DNA of 50,571 nt, taken from Bacteroidales bacterium. Its GTDB lineage: Bacteria > Bacteroidota > Bacteroidia > Bacteroidales > Muribaculaceae. Location: assembly GCA_014800605.1 (NCBI GenBank), contig JAAVFS010000119.1, positions 1 through 50,571 of the forward strand, read 5' to 3'. Within the stretch, counting starts at the first letter, position 1. Every line of letters begins with the position of its first letter. Shown here piece after piece: positions 33,146 through 42,096 of the stretch. The position numbers and the translations under genes were made by a program. Under the pieces are notes generated by a model. That model saw only the letters and a program-made list of their open reading frames with translations. It did not search any database and was not told the DNA's origin.

Positions 33146-34549
33146 TCAAAGGATGTCATTGCGGGCTGCGATGAAGTTGCTGAACGTATCGAGCAGGTCT
33201 GCGATCGCTATCATGGCGTTTTTGACCTCTCCCTCATAGTGCTCGGCGCCGATATTGCCCGACGATGACCGGCCCATCAGAGCGTTGGAGACACCCGACA
33301 CATCCTCAAACATCCGCAGCTGCGTGGCCAGCAGCTCCGTCGCCCCTGAAAACGATCCCGAAGAATGGATCTGCTCAGGCTGCTCGGCCGACGGACCCTT
33401 GACGGGAATAATGCCGCCGGGCGAGCTCCAGGCCGAGGCTACCTCCTGCCATGACATATTGGCGAGCTTGCGTTCGGTCGGGAAGATGAGCACCCCCTTG
33501 GCCGAGCAGCTGACCACATGGTCGATGAGCGAGATCAGCTCGTTGATGTAGATCTGCTGGCCGATGACATCGTCGATGAGCGAGTGGATGCGCCCGTCGA
33601 GCAGCGGATAGAAGCGAAACATGAAAGGGTGGGAGGCCGGATGCTCGGTGCTCCGGGCTGAGGTGGCGAGGATAGTCCCGTCAGGAGCAAACCAGCGGCA
33701 CATCCACTCCGTGCGGGGCACCCACTTGTAGCGTATCAGCTTGCGCCCCTCGGCAGCGCGCTTGCGGTTGGTGACCTCGATATGCTTCAGGCGGCTGACC
33801 GGGGCCGTATAGATAGAGCCCGACAGCGGGTCGCGACATTCGAGCACCTCGGAGGCTTCGAGCGACCACACCTCGATGACACGGCATCTTCCCGGGTCGG
33901 CCGGGCGGAAGAAGGAGTCGTCGGCCGAGAGCGATGGCGAGAGGTCGCCGTCGGCTCGCTGGCGGAGGTTGGTGAAGTGGGAGCGGATGGCGGCAGCCAG
34001 ACGCATGTCATTACCCGCCAGGCGGATGACCGTCTCGGCCACGCTCCAGTCGTGTAGCATCCCGACGATCTCCGAGTCCCATCCGCGAGGGTCGGCGATC
34101 GGGGTGGCGAAGAAGCGGTCAGGCGACACCACATCGACCCAACGGCCCGAGCCGCGCAGCGTGCGCTCCGAGGCAATGCGCTGCACGACGCATCCCGAGA
34201 TGAGGAACTCCTCGAGCGAACGGCAGTCGAGCTCATCGAGATTGTTGTCGGCATACGCCTGGCGCTTGTCGGCCGGGAGGCTCTGGGGCTCAGAGCGACT
34301 GTAGCGGTAGCGCCCGATGACCGACTTGACCAGGCGGCGCAGGAGGTTGTTGGTGATCGGTCGGCGCCCCGACTTCAGAGCAAATTCGCGGGCCGACATG
34401 GCCCCGTCGGGGGTCGGGATGATATCGTCCCACTGGCTGCCGAATGTGAAGCGCATGCAGCGCTGGCGGCGCTCCCTCAGTGGGCCCATGGCGAGCCACG
34501 CTTCATAGGCAGCGGCAAGCAGCGGTTTGTTGGTTTCAAAATAGTCCAT
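33146..34549 (-). CDS. Phage portal-like protein (C-terminally short)
   Basis: A 467-aa protein that resembles tailed-phage portal proteins. Supporting blocks are an N-terminal RQRCMRFTFGSQWDDIIP, the PITNNLLRRLVKSVIGRYR region, VVSPDRFFATPI, HPASHPFMFRFYPLLDGRIH, LIDDVIGQQIYINELISLID, and GVSNALMGRSSSGNIGAEHY with a long helix after it. It stops soon after this helix, whereas portals usually continue with a further domain, so it may be truncated. The start MDYFETNKPLLAAAYEAW is preferred to an upstream extension that overlaps the connector gene. It is the last gene of the MCP-connector-portal run. Confidence 0.72.
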   Translation of the reverse strand: MDYFETNKPLLAAAYEAWLAMGPLRERRQRCMRFTFGSQWDDIIPTPDGAMSAREFALKSGRRPITNNLLRRLVKSVIGRYRYSRSEPQSLPADKRQAYADNNLDELDCRSLEEFLISGCVVQRIASERTLRGSGRWVDVVSPDRFFATPIADPRGWDSEIVGMLHDWSVAETVIRLAGNDMRLAAAIRSHFTNLRQRADGDLSPSLSADDSFFRPADPGRCRVIEVWSLEASEVLECRDPLSGSIYTAPVSRLKHIEVTNRKRAAEGRKLIRYKWVPRTEWMCRWFAPDGTILATSARSTEHPASHPFMFRFYPLLDGRIHSLIDDVIGQQIYINELISLIDHVVSCSAKGVLIFPTERKLANMSWQEVASAWSSPGGIIPVKGPSAEQPEQIHSSGSFSGATELLATQLRMFEDVSGVSNALMGRSSSGNIGAEHYEGEVKNAMIAIADLLDTFSNFIAARNDIL

Positions 34550-34562
34550 AGTATTAAAGAAG

Positions 34563-35096
34563 TCAATAGTGTATATCTGCGATGTAGTCGAGCCCTTCAT
34601 CCGAGAGCTCATAGAGCCCTTTGGCGGGAGTGATGATGGCGAGCACCCGGTCCGGAGGGGAGTCGGGCAGTGGAGTGTGGGAGTAGACATGGAGGAAGTC
34701 GCCGTGACAGACAGCCACCGGAGCTCCCCCCGTGCCCCGCGCGAACAGGCACTCCTGACTTCGGGCGAGCGCCGATCCCGCTTCGGCTATGACTGCCCGC
34801 GGCATCACGACACTGACATCGACGCTGATCAGGCGGCGGAAGTCGGAGGGGAGGCGGTAGACAGCCTTCGTCGTCGAGTGGCCGACAGGCTCAAGGCGCC
34901 CGGCAATGTCGTGGTGGATGAGAGCCCCGTCAGGCCCCGAGTCCAGCAGAGAGTGATACCACTTGTCGATCAGGCGGCCGACATAGGTGTCGATATCGAG
35001 AGCGTCAAAACGATGAAAAGCTGCGTCGGAGCGCACGGGCTCGAGGCCCCGACGTAGCTTCCACTCGTCAATCAGCTGTTGAAGAGTGTAGATCAT
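34563..35096 (-). CDS. Phage head-tail connector-like protein
   Basis: A 177-aa protein between portal-like and capsid-like genes, 13 nt before the former and 9 nt after the latter. It starts IYTLQQLIDEWKLRRGLEPV and contains DIDTYVGRLIDKWYHSLLD and STTKAVYRLPSDFRRLISVDV; the last 60 residues are beta-rich. Size and position suit a head-completion or neck protein, but sequence alone does not prove it. Codon use is like that of the host genes around it. Confidence 0.6.
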   Translation of the reverse strand: MIYTLQQLIDEWKLRRGLEPVRSDAAFHRFDALDIDTYVGRLIDKWYHSLLDSGPDGALIHHDIAGRLEPVGHSTTKAVYRLPSDFRRLISVDVSVVMPRAVIAEAGSALARSQECLFARGTGGAPVAVCHGDFLHVYSHTPLPDSPPDRVLAIITPAKGLYELSDEGLDYIADIHY

Positions 35097-35105
35097 GACT
35101 GATTA

Positions 35106-36332
35106 TTATTCGTTGACAGCTGACTCCTTGGCTACGACGCGCAGGTGGGCATTCGGATAGCGGAGCACCAGGCAGCTTGCCTCCGTGATGACTACAGCGT
35201 CGGAATTGCGCTGGCCGCTTGAGCGCAGATCGAGCTTCTCGGTAGTCATCGGGATATGAGTGTACTTAGTGATATACTCAGGGTCGATGACCATCGCGTC
35301 GTCCGCATGGCCGCACTCATCGAAGGTCTCGCTCGCGAGGATGTAGAGAGTGCCGAACTTTGAGATATACTCCGTGAAGTCCAGGCCCCACTTGGTGATC
35401 TTCTCCGATGCCCCCAGATTGCGGTGTGCTTCCAGCTTATGCAGCTGCTCGATAAAGCCGGTGCCACCGATCAGCAGCTTCTTCGACGAGCCTGTCGAGC
35501 CGGTGAAAGCCGCGCGGCACAGCGAGATCATGTGCTCATTGGTCAGCTCTCCGGCGGGATAGCTGAAAGTGCCTCCGGCCTGGCCCCAGATGCCTCCGGT
35601 GACAAGCACCTCCTCATCGCCCTGAAGGCTGACACGCAGCTTATTGCCGAAGAGGAAGTTGCGCTCCATGCCCTGACGCATGTCGATTATAGCCGCCTCC
35701 TCCTGGTCGGAGAGTGTCCAGCCTGCCTCCTTGTTGGAGAGCTTGACCAGAGTCGACTGCTCGACCTGGGTCTTAAAGATCTGGCAGAAATTCGACTTCT
35801 TGGTCGGGATAGCCTGAAACTGAGGAGTCTGCACATCGAGCTCGCCCGCAGCGCGACCCATACGGACCACCTCCGTGTCCTTAGCCATCGCGGGGAAGAC
35901 GTGGTCGCCATTCTTATCGACCGAGGTGGAGCGGAGGTAGATGTAGTGGCCGTCGACTCGGGTGACGTAGCCCGTCATCGCGTTGTTGTCAGGTCCCTTG
36001 ACCGAGGGGAACATGATCGTATCCGAGGGCTCAAAGACACCGACTTTATCCACGCGGATCGTGATTTCGCCAAGCTGGCCATCGGAGCCCGCGGAGACTT
36101 GGTCAGCCTTGAAGAGGAGCTTGGTCTTGAAAGGCTTGGCGTCGACAGCATAATAGTCTACCGTCATCGAGCCGGCGCGGCGAGTCTCAGCGTGGCGCGA
36201 GATCTGGTCGATGGGGGTCGCCATGGGGCGGATCCGGACGATACGGCGTTCGACCTCAGAGAGAAGCAGGTCGGGCGAAGCGGCATTGACGGTGTTGGTG
36301 GTCACAGTGCCTGAGATAATTGCATTTTCCAT
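35106..36332 (-). CDS. Major capsid protein-like (SU10/DUF5309 type)
   Basis: A 408-aa protein with the features of SU10-like HK97-fold capsid proteins: N-terminal arm, TPIDQISRHAETRRAGSMTV, then a barrel-like insertion (GEITIRVDKVGVFEPSDTIM and GYVTRVDGHYIYLRS), KSNFCQIFKTQVEQS, AAIIDMRQGMERNFLFGNKL, and LIGGTGFIEQLHKLEAHRNLG in the axial domain. No signal peptide or transmembrane segment. It opens the cassette on the minus strand. It could come from a defective prophage or have been kept for another use, since no other phage functions are visible. Confidence 0.75.
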   Translation of the reverse strand: MENAIISGTVTTNTVNAASPDLLLSEVERRIVRIRPMATPIDQISRHAETRRAGSMTVDYYAVDAKPFKTKLLFKADQVSAGSDGQLGEITIRVDKVGVFEPSDTIMFPSVKGPDNNAMTGYVTRVDGHYIYLRSTSVDKNGDHVFPAMAKDTEVVRMGRAAGELDVQTPQFQAIPTKKSNFCQIFKTQVEQSTLVKLSNKEAGWTLSDQEEAAIIDMRQGMERNFLFGNKLRVSLQGDEEVLVTGGIWGQAGGTFSYPAGELTNEHMISLCRAAFTGSTGSSKKLLIGGTGFIEQLHKLEAHRNLGASEKITKWGLDFTEYISKFGTLYILASETFDECGHADDAMVIDPEYITKYTHIPMTTEKLDLRSSGQRNSDAVVITEASCLVLRYPNAHLRVVAKESAVNE

Positions 36333-36410
36333 AGGAATCTTGTGTTAGCGTTAAAGTGTTAGTGATTAGATTGATAAGTTAGTTGTTAAAGGAGAATGAA
36401 GCTGTCGTGG

Positions 36411-36611
36411 TCAGTCCCAGATACTCGGACGGAGATTGTTGAGGATCGGGACCTGATCGAAAGTCGGGGTGGGGGGAGCCTCGCAGTCCGAAGGGGCTGA
36501 GGAGGCAGAAGAGACAGTCTCGTCGGCTGAAGGGATGGTTGAGGCAGCCTGCTCCTGCTCGGAGTCAGGCCGGGGAGATAAATCGGTGTCCTGTATGATT
36601 GAAAATGGAGA
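36411..36611 (-). pseudogene. Start-less open frame before the capsid-like gene
   Basis: The frame is open for 66 codons between stops and ends in an orderly, acidic, Pro/Ser-rich sequence (SADETVSSASSAPSDCEAPP then FDQVPILNNLRPSIWD). No ATG, GTG, TTG or CTG lies in frame. It may be the C-terminal remnant of a scaffold-like gene, or use an unusual start such as ATC or ATA. It sits 78 nt before the capsid-like gene on the same strand. Confidence 0.35.
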
Positions 36612-36668
36612 TTAGATGGTGAATACTAAAGAGTGACATATTAAACCGGCTCACTGTCAATGACACTG

Positions 36669-36676
36669 CAAAATTA
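36669..36676 (-). promoter_or_regulatory. Possible promoter of the phage-head cassette
   Basis: TAATTTTG followed by CA on the minus strand matches the -7 box. It would give a leader of about 330 nt for the capsid-like gene, covering the start-less frame. No clear -33 box is seen. Confidence 0.4.
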
Positions 36677-36836
36677 TATCCCCCCGTCGCCGATCCGTAC
36701 GACGCTTTGACACTTTCATGCTCATCAAATTTCCCCGGACATTGTCGCAAAACAATGTTGCAAAACATAGAAATACCCCTCCGAGCTCCCCGAGCAAAAA
36801 AAATGAGGTTAATAACATCAAAAAACCTTGAAAAAA

Positions 36837-36867
36837 TTGCTAACAGCGAAAAAAAAATGTACATTCG
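36837..36867 (+). promoter_or_regulatory. Probable promoter of the glycogen operon
   Basis: TTG (36837-36839), 20 nt and TACATTCG (36860-36867) resemble the promoter of the rRNA methyltransferase gene here (-7 ending TTCG). The leader would be about 170 nt, with a small hairpin CCGTC/GACGG at about 36953-36968. No riboswitch was recognised. Confidence 0.4.
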
Positions 36868-37045
36868 TTGTTAATAAGAAAACTCCTCATCCCCGCTTCA
36901 CTCAGCAGGGTGGGCCATGGTCTGACGATAGAGTAGCTGCGGCGACCGGCTGCCGTCACTCCAGACGGTCGACACCTTAAATTAAGAAGATACCTTAAAC
37001 TATATTGAAAACATCATAACCGAATATATTAAGCATACATAACCA

Positions 37046-38986
37046 ATGAGTTACCTGAAATTTGACAAGAACCTGATGATCAACCTTGAGCAGTCGCTCC
37101 CCAAGGAGATGCTGCGCACCAATCAGGCAGGTGCTTATCACTGCACATCTATAGTAGACTGCAACACCCGCAAGCAACACGGGCTGCTCGTCATGCCCCT
37201 GAGCCACAAGGACTATCGCCCGCATGTGCTCCTGTCGTCGATGGATGTCACCGTAATACAGCACGGAGCTCCCTTCAATCTCGGTCTGCACCGCTACAAG
37301 GGAGGCGTCTATAGCCCCAACGGCCATAAATACATCCGCGAATTCGACTGCGAGAGCGTGCCCCGCACCACCTATCGCGTCGGCGGCGTCATCCTGACCA
37401 AGGAGAAGATATTCATCTCCAAGGAGAATCGAATCCTCATACGCTACACCCTCGTCGAGGCACATTCGCCGACGACCCTCCAGTTCCGACCCTTCCTCGC
37501 CTTCCGCGACAGCAATGAGCTCTGCGTCGAGAATACAGCCCTCAATGCCGAGTGCCCCCCGGTCGAGAATGGCGTGTCGGCATGTCTGTACGAAGGCTAT
37601 CCGACACTCTACATGCAGTTTAGCCGCAAGCCCGAGTGGGTCTACGATCCTCATTGGTATAAAGACATCGAGTATGTCAAGGACCTGGAGCGCGGCGTCC
37701 CCTACACCGAAGACCTCTGGGTACCCGGCTACTTCACCATCCCCATCAAGAAGGGTGAGTCGATCATCTTCTCCGCAGGCATCAGTGAGGTCGCCCCCCG
37801 CACCCTCGACAAGATGTATCAGGCCGAAATCGCCTCACGCACCTGCCGCACCAGCTTCTATAACTGCCTGAAAAACGCAGCCAAGCAGCTATATCTCGTC
37901 GACGGCAAGCAGGAATACATGCTCTCAGGCTACCCCTGGGGCACAGTCCTCGCCCGCAACACATTCATGTCGCTGCCCGGCAACACCCTCGCCATCGGCC
38001 ATCAGGACGACTTCGACCGAATCATGGCCACAGCCTCCGAGGCCCTCCTCAACTTCATGGCCACAGGTCAGAAGTCGGCACGAATCCACGGCATCGACCT
38101 CCCCGACATCCCCCTCTGGGCCGCCTGGAGCATCCAGCAGTATGCCAAGATGCAGTCAGCCGCCGATGCCCGCCGCTACGCCCCCCTGCTGCGCGATATC
38201 CTCAATTATATCCTCGACGGCAAGCACCCCAACCTCTTCGTCCTCGATAGCGGACTGATCTCCACCGATGGCACCCACGTCCCCGCCTCGTGGATGAACT
38301 CCGTCTGGAATGGCCGCCCGATCGTCCCCCGCTCAGGCCTGCTCGTAGAGTTCAATGCCCTATTCTACAACGCATTGATGTTTGCCGCTGACCTCGTCGA
38401 GAGCGATCCCGAGCTCACCGCCGACCGCCGGCGCTGGACAGACCATGCCGCCAAAATGGCCCCTGCCTTCGTCCAGACATTCCTCAACGAAAGCGGCTAC
38501 CTCTACGACTACGTCGACGGCACCTATGCCGACCCCTCCGTGCGTCCCAACATGGCCATCGCCATCGGCCTCGACTATTCCCCCCTCGACCGCCGTCAGC
38601 GCAAGGGAGTCCTCGACGTAGTGACCCGCGAGCTCCTGACCCCCAAGGGCCTCCGCTCACTCTCGCCCCGCAGCTACGGCTACCGACCCTTCTATCTCGG
38701 ATCGCCCGAAGAGCGCGAGTATGCCCTCCATCAGGGCCCTGCACGCCCCTGGCTCATGGGCTTCTATGCCGAAGCCTATCTGAGAGTCTTCGGCATGAGC
38801 GGCGTCAGCTATATCGACCGCATGCTCATCGGCTTCGAAGACGAGATGTCTCAGGGATGCATCGGCTCACTCTCACAGCTCTACGACGGCAACCCGCCAT
38901 TCGCCGGGCGCGGCGCAATCTCACATGCGACCAACATCGCCGAGATACTCCGCACCCTCCATACCCTGAAAAAATTCAATAAGTAG
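37046..38986 (+). CDS. Glycogen debranching enzyme (amylo-1,6-glucosidase type)
   Basis: A 646-aa enzyme that removes alpha-1,6 branches of glycogen or related glucans. The N-terminal domain (GAYHCTSIVDCNTRKQHGLL, RFRPFLAFRD-like segment) is of the bacterial debranching type; the catalytic (alpha/alpha)6 barrel spans about residues 290-640, with YPWGTVLARNTFMSLPG and the acidic VEFNALFYNALMFAADLVE. The end RPWLMGFYAEAYLRVFG is conserved. No signal peptide, so cytoplasmic. First gene of the glucan operon. Confidence 0.92.
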   Translation: MSYLKFDKNLMINLEQSLPKEMLRTNQAGAYHCTSIVDCNTRKQHGLLVMPLSHKDYRPHVLLSSMDVTVIQHGAPFNLGLHRYKGGVYSPNGHKYIREFDCESVPRTTYRVGGVILTKEKIFISKENRILIRYTLVEAHSPTTLQFRPFLAFRDSNELCVENTALNAECPPVENGVSACLYEGYPTLYMQFSRKPEWVYDPHWYKDIEYVKDLERGVPYTEDLWVPGYFTIPIKKGESIIFSAGISEVAPRTLDKMYQAEIASRTCRTSFYNCLKNAAKQLYLVDGKQEYMLSGYPWGTVLARNTFMSLPGNTLAIGHQDDFDRIMATASEALLNFMATGQKSARIHGIDLPDIPLWAAWSIQQYAKMQSAADARRYAPLLRDILNYILDGKHPNLFVLDSGLISTDGTHVPASWMNSVWNGRPIVPRSGLLVEFNALFYNALMFAADLVESDPELTADRRRWTDHAAKMAPAFVQTFLNESGYLYDYVDGTYADPSVRPNMAIAIGLDYSPLDRRQRKGVLDVVTRELLTPKGLRSLSPRSYGYRPFYLGSPEEREYALHQGPARPWLMGFYAEAYLRVFGMSGVSYIDRMLIGFEDEMSQGCIGSLSQLYDGNPPFAGRGAISHATNIAEILRTLHTLKKFNK

Positions 38987-39088
38987 CTGATGAAAACAGA
39001 TGCCCCCGGCCCCGAGCCCCGCGGACATCTGTCCGACAAGCTATTTATACTAATACAATATGAATAATTATTATTAGCAGCTACTTAG

Positions 39089-40351
39089 ATGAAAGCTATA
39101 ATGTTCGGGTGGGAATTCCCCCCTCATATCCTTGGCGGACTCGGTACCGCAAGCTACGGCCTCACAAAAGGAATGTGGGAATGTGGCGATATGGAGATCA
39201 CCTTCGTCATCCCCAAGCCATTCGGCGATGAGGATAAATCATTCGCCAAGATCATCGGCGCATCACAGACCCCCGTCGTCTGGAAAGACGTCAGCTACGA
39301 CTATGTCGAGAGCCGCATCGGCAAGCTCATGGACCCCCACGAATACTTCCGCCTCCGCGACCATATCTATGCCGACTTCAACTATATGCGCACCAACGAC
39401 CTCGGCTGCATAGAATTCTCCGGTCGCTACCCCGACAACCTCCTGGAGGAGATCAACAACTATTCAATCGTAGCCGGCGTCATAGCCCGCACCGAAGAGT
39501 TTGACATCATCCACTCCCACGACTGGCTCACCTATCCCGCCGGCATCCACGCCAAGCAGGTCACAGGCAAACCCCTCGTAATCCATGTCCACGCTACCGA
39601 CTATGACCGCTCCCGCGGCAACGTCAACCCCACCGTATTCAATATCGAGCGCGACGGCATGATCCACGCCGACCATATCATAACCGTCTCCGAGCTCACC
39701 CGACGCACCGTCATCGAGAAATACGGAATCGACCCCGCAAAAGTCACGACCGTCCATAACGCCGTCGTCCCCCTGAGCGAAGAGCTCCTGGCCTGCCGCG
39801 CCCCCAAGCCCAAAGAGAAAGTCGTAACTTTCCTGGGCCGAATCACCATGCAGAAAGGCCCCGAATACTTCGTCGAAGCCGCCGCCAAAGTGCTTAAAAA
39901 CAACCACAACGTACGCTTCGTCATGGCCGGTTCAGGCGACATGATGGACAAGATGATCAATCTCGCCGCCGAGCGTGGCATCGCCGACCGATTCCACTTC
40001 CCCGGCTTCCAGAAAGGCAAGCAAGTCTACGAGATGCTCTCTGCCAGCGACGTCTACATCATGCCCTCCGTCTCAGAGCCATTCGGCATCTCACCCCTCG
40101 AAGCCATGCAGATGGGAGTCCCCTCCATCATATCCAAGCAGAGCGGATGCGCCGAGATCCTCAACAACGTCATCAAGACCGACTATTGGGACATCGACGC
40201 CATGGCCGACGCCATAAATGCCCTCGTCACCTATCCGGCCTTCCATCAGCAACTCAAAGAGGACGGCCTCAGGGAAGTAGCCCAGATCACATGGGACAAA
40301 GCCGGACGCAAAGTCATCAACATATATAATAAAGTCCTCGGACGCAGCTAA
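39089..40351 (+). CDS. GT4-type glycosyltransferase (glycogen synthase-like)
   Basis: A 420-aa GT-B-fold transferase. Motifs are FGWEFPPHILGGLGTASYGL at the start, DIIHSHDWLTYPAGI, VSELTRRTVIEKYGI, LGRITMQKGPEYFVEAA and EPFGISPLEAMQMGVPSI. In Bacteroidota it lies between the debranching enzyme and a GH57 protein and is thought to make or extend alpha-1,4 glucan; the nucleotide-sugar donor is not known from sequence. The gap from the previous gene is 102 bp and to the next 26 bp. Confidence 0.9.
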   Translation: MKAIMFGWEFPPHILGGLGTASYGLTKGMWECGDMEITFVIPKPFGDEDKSFAKIIGASQTPVVWKDVSYDYVESRIGKLMDPHEYFRLRDHIYADFNYMRTNDLGCIEFSGRYPDNLLEEINNYSIVAGVIARTEEFDIIHSHDWLTYPAGIHAKQVTGKPLVIHVHATDYDRSRGNVNPTVFNIERDGMIHADHIITVSELTRRTVIEKYGIDPAKVTTVHNAVVPLSEELLACRAPKPKEKVVTFLGRITMQKGPEYFVEAAAKVLKNNHNVRFVMAGSGDMMDKMINLAAERGIADRFHFPGFQKGKQVYEMLSASDVYIMPSVSEPFGISPLEAMQMGVPSIISKQSGCAEILNNVIKTDYWDIDAMADAINALVTYPAFHQQLKEDGLREVAQITWDKAGRKVINIYNKVLGRS

Positions 40352-40377
40352 GTAAAAAATAAAACACCATATACCCT

Positions 40378-41826
40378 ATGAAAGCTATCTGTTTTAATTT
40401 TCAGATCCATCAGCCGTTCCGCCTCAAGCGATATCGCTTCTTCGATATAGGCAACGACCATTACTACTATGACGACTTTGCCAACGACGACATCATCACC
40501 CGCGTAGCCCATCGTAGCTATATCCCTGCAGCTCAGACACTCCTGAACATGATTCAGCAGACCAACGGAGCCTTCCGCTGCTCGATCTCCATCACAGGCG
40601 TCGCCCTCGAGCAGTGCGAGCAGTATGTCCCCGAATTCATCGACCTGCTCAAACAGCTTGCAGCCACCGGCAAAGTCGAGTTCCTCGGCGAGACCTATGC
40701 CCACTCACTCGCCTCACTCATCGACCCCGACGAATTTGCCAACCAGTGCAAGGTCCACGACGAAAAGATCCGGGAGCTCTTCGGCCAGACACCACGCATC
40801 CTGCGCAACACCGAGCTCATCTACTGCGACGACCTCGCGCCGCAGATCCTCGACATGGGCTACAAAGGAGTCCTCACCGAAGGCGCCAAGCACATCCTCG
40901 GCTGGAAATCGCCCGACTACATCTACACCGCCGCCAGCGCCCCCAAGCTCAAGCTCCTGCTCAAAAACTCCAAACTCTCCGACGACATCTCATTCCGCTT
41001 CAACAACCATGACTGGAGCGAATACCCCCTGACCGCCGACAAATACATCTCCTGGATCGCCGACACACCCCGCGAAGAGCAGATCATCAACCTCTCCATG
41101 TCCATGGCCGCATTCGGCGAGATGCAGCCCCTCGAGAGCGGCATCCTGCAGTTCCTCGAAGCCCTCCCCCGCTTCGCAGCCGAGCGCGGCATCGAGTTCA
41201 TCACCCCCTCCGAGGCCATTGCCAAGATCAAGCCCGTAGGAGAGCTCTCGGTCATGCACCCCATCTCCGGCGCCGACGAAGCACGCGACACATCAGCATG
41301 GCTCGGCAACAAAATGCAGAATGAAGCCTTCAACAAGCTCTACAGCGTAGCCGAGCGCGTGCGCCTCTGCGACGACCGCCGACTCAAGCAGGACTGGTAT
41401 TACCTCCAGGCAAGCGACCACTTCTACTACATGTCGACCAAGCACCTCGCCGACGGAGCCGTTCACTCCCACTTCAGCCCCTACGACTCCCCCTTCCAGG
41501 CATTTACCAACTATATGAACGTACTTGCCGATTTCATCGTCAGAGTCGAAGAGCAATACCCCCTGACCATCGAAAATGAGGAGCTCAACTCCCTGCTGAC
41601 TACCATCCGCAATCAGGCCGCCGAGATCGAAGCCCTCAACAAAGCGCTCGCCTCAAGCCGCCGCGACGAAGAGCACTACAACGAAGAGCACAAACTCCGC
41701 GAAGCCCCCGCAACCGAAGCCAAAAAACCAGCCGCAAAAAAAGCACCGGCCAAGAAATCCGCAGCCGCTAAAAAAACCACCGTAAAGAAAGCCACCAAAG
41801 AAAAGACAGCCTCCGCAAAGAAATAA
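40378..41826 (+). CDS. GH57 alpha-glucan-active glycoside hydrolase with lysine-rich tail
   Basis: A 482-aa GH57 enzyme. The signature NFQIHQPFRLKRYRFFDIG opens the barrel, GETYAHSLASLIDPDEF contains the likely catalytic Glu, and FRFNNHDWSEYPLTADKY lies near the acid/base region. Amylase or 4-alpha-glucanotransferase activity is expected, acting on cytoplasmic glucan with the two upstream enzymes. The last 45 residues are a Lys/Ala-rich, histone-H1-like tail (PAAKKAPAKKSAAAKKTTVK), absent from most GH57 proteins that I know. A strong terminator follows. Confidence 0.9.
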   Translation: MKAICFNFQIHQPFRLKRYRFFDIGNDHYYYDDFANDDIITRVAHRSYIPAAQTLLNMIQQTNGAFRCSISITGVALEQCEQYVPEFIDLLKQLAATGKVEFLGETYAHSLASLIDPDEFANQCKVHDEKIRELFGQTPRILRNTELIYCDDLAPQILDMGYKGVLTEGAKHILGWKSPDYIYTAASAPKLKLLLKNSKLSDDISFRFNNHDWSEYPLTADKYISWIADTPREEQIINLSMSMAAFGEMQPLESGILQFLEALPRFAAERGIEFITPSEAIAKIKPVGELSVMHPISGADEARDTSAWLGNKMQNEAFNKLYSVAERVRLCDDRRLKQDWYYLQASDHFYYMSTKHLADGAVHSHFSPYDSPFQAFTNYMNVLADFIVRVEEQYPLTIENEELNSLLTTIRNQAAEIEALNKALASSRRDEEHYNEEHKLREAPATEAKKPAAKKAPAKKSAAAKKTTVKKATKEKTASAKK

Positions 41827-41853
41827 CCCCCACAGAGGCCAACACCCCTTACA

Positions 41854-41896
41854 CTCCCGCCGAGCCACCATCCCCGCGCCCGGCGGGAGCCTTTTT
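41854..41896 (+). terminator. Terminator of the glycogen operon
   Basis: CTCCCGCCG (41854-41862) pairs with CGGCGGGAG (41881-41889) and is followed by CCTTTTTG. The stem is 9 bp and GC-rich. Confidence 0.85.
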
Positions 41897-41916
41897 GTAT
41901 CATACATTATAATTCT

Positions 41917-42056
41917 TACAATCGCCAGTCAGCTCGGTATGTTCTGACCCGGTAGGTGCGCCGATTTACAGAAACCTGGTACATGGAGCGGAACGCCATG
42001 AGCCCGGACAGTCAGTCCCCACTGCCACCGGGCGTTCGCTCAGGACGCCGATTGTA
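41917..42056. repeat. Inverted-repeat-bounded structured element
   Basis: TACAATCGCC (41917-41926) and GCCGATTGTA (42047-42056) form 9-of-10 inverted ends. Inside, GAGCGGAACGCC (41986-41997) pairs with GGCGTTCGCTC (42031-42041) with one bulge, extended by CCCGG/CCGGG. It has no open frame. It may be a non-autonomous mobile element or a structured RNA. Confidence 0.45.
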
Positions 42057-42096
42057 GGCACATTGCTCATTGAATTAGCGGATTGAGATGCAGGGA

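Noticed and set aside
34550-34690. N-terminal extension of the portal-like protein
   Set aside because: It overlaps the connector gene in another frame and has low-complexity Ser/Pro composition.
33681-36314. Long frames on the strand opposite the phage-like genes
   Set aside because: They mirror the codon structure of the real genes, a GC-rich third-position shadow effect.
36565-36864. 99-codon minus-strand frame before the capsid-like gene
   Set aside because: AT-rich, Phe/Ile-rich composition, crosses the likely promoter and poly-A tracts, and has no recognisable domain.
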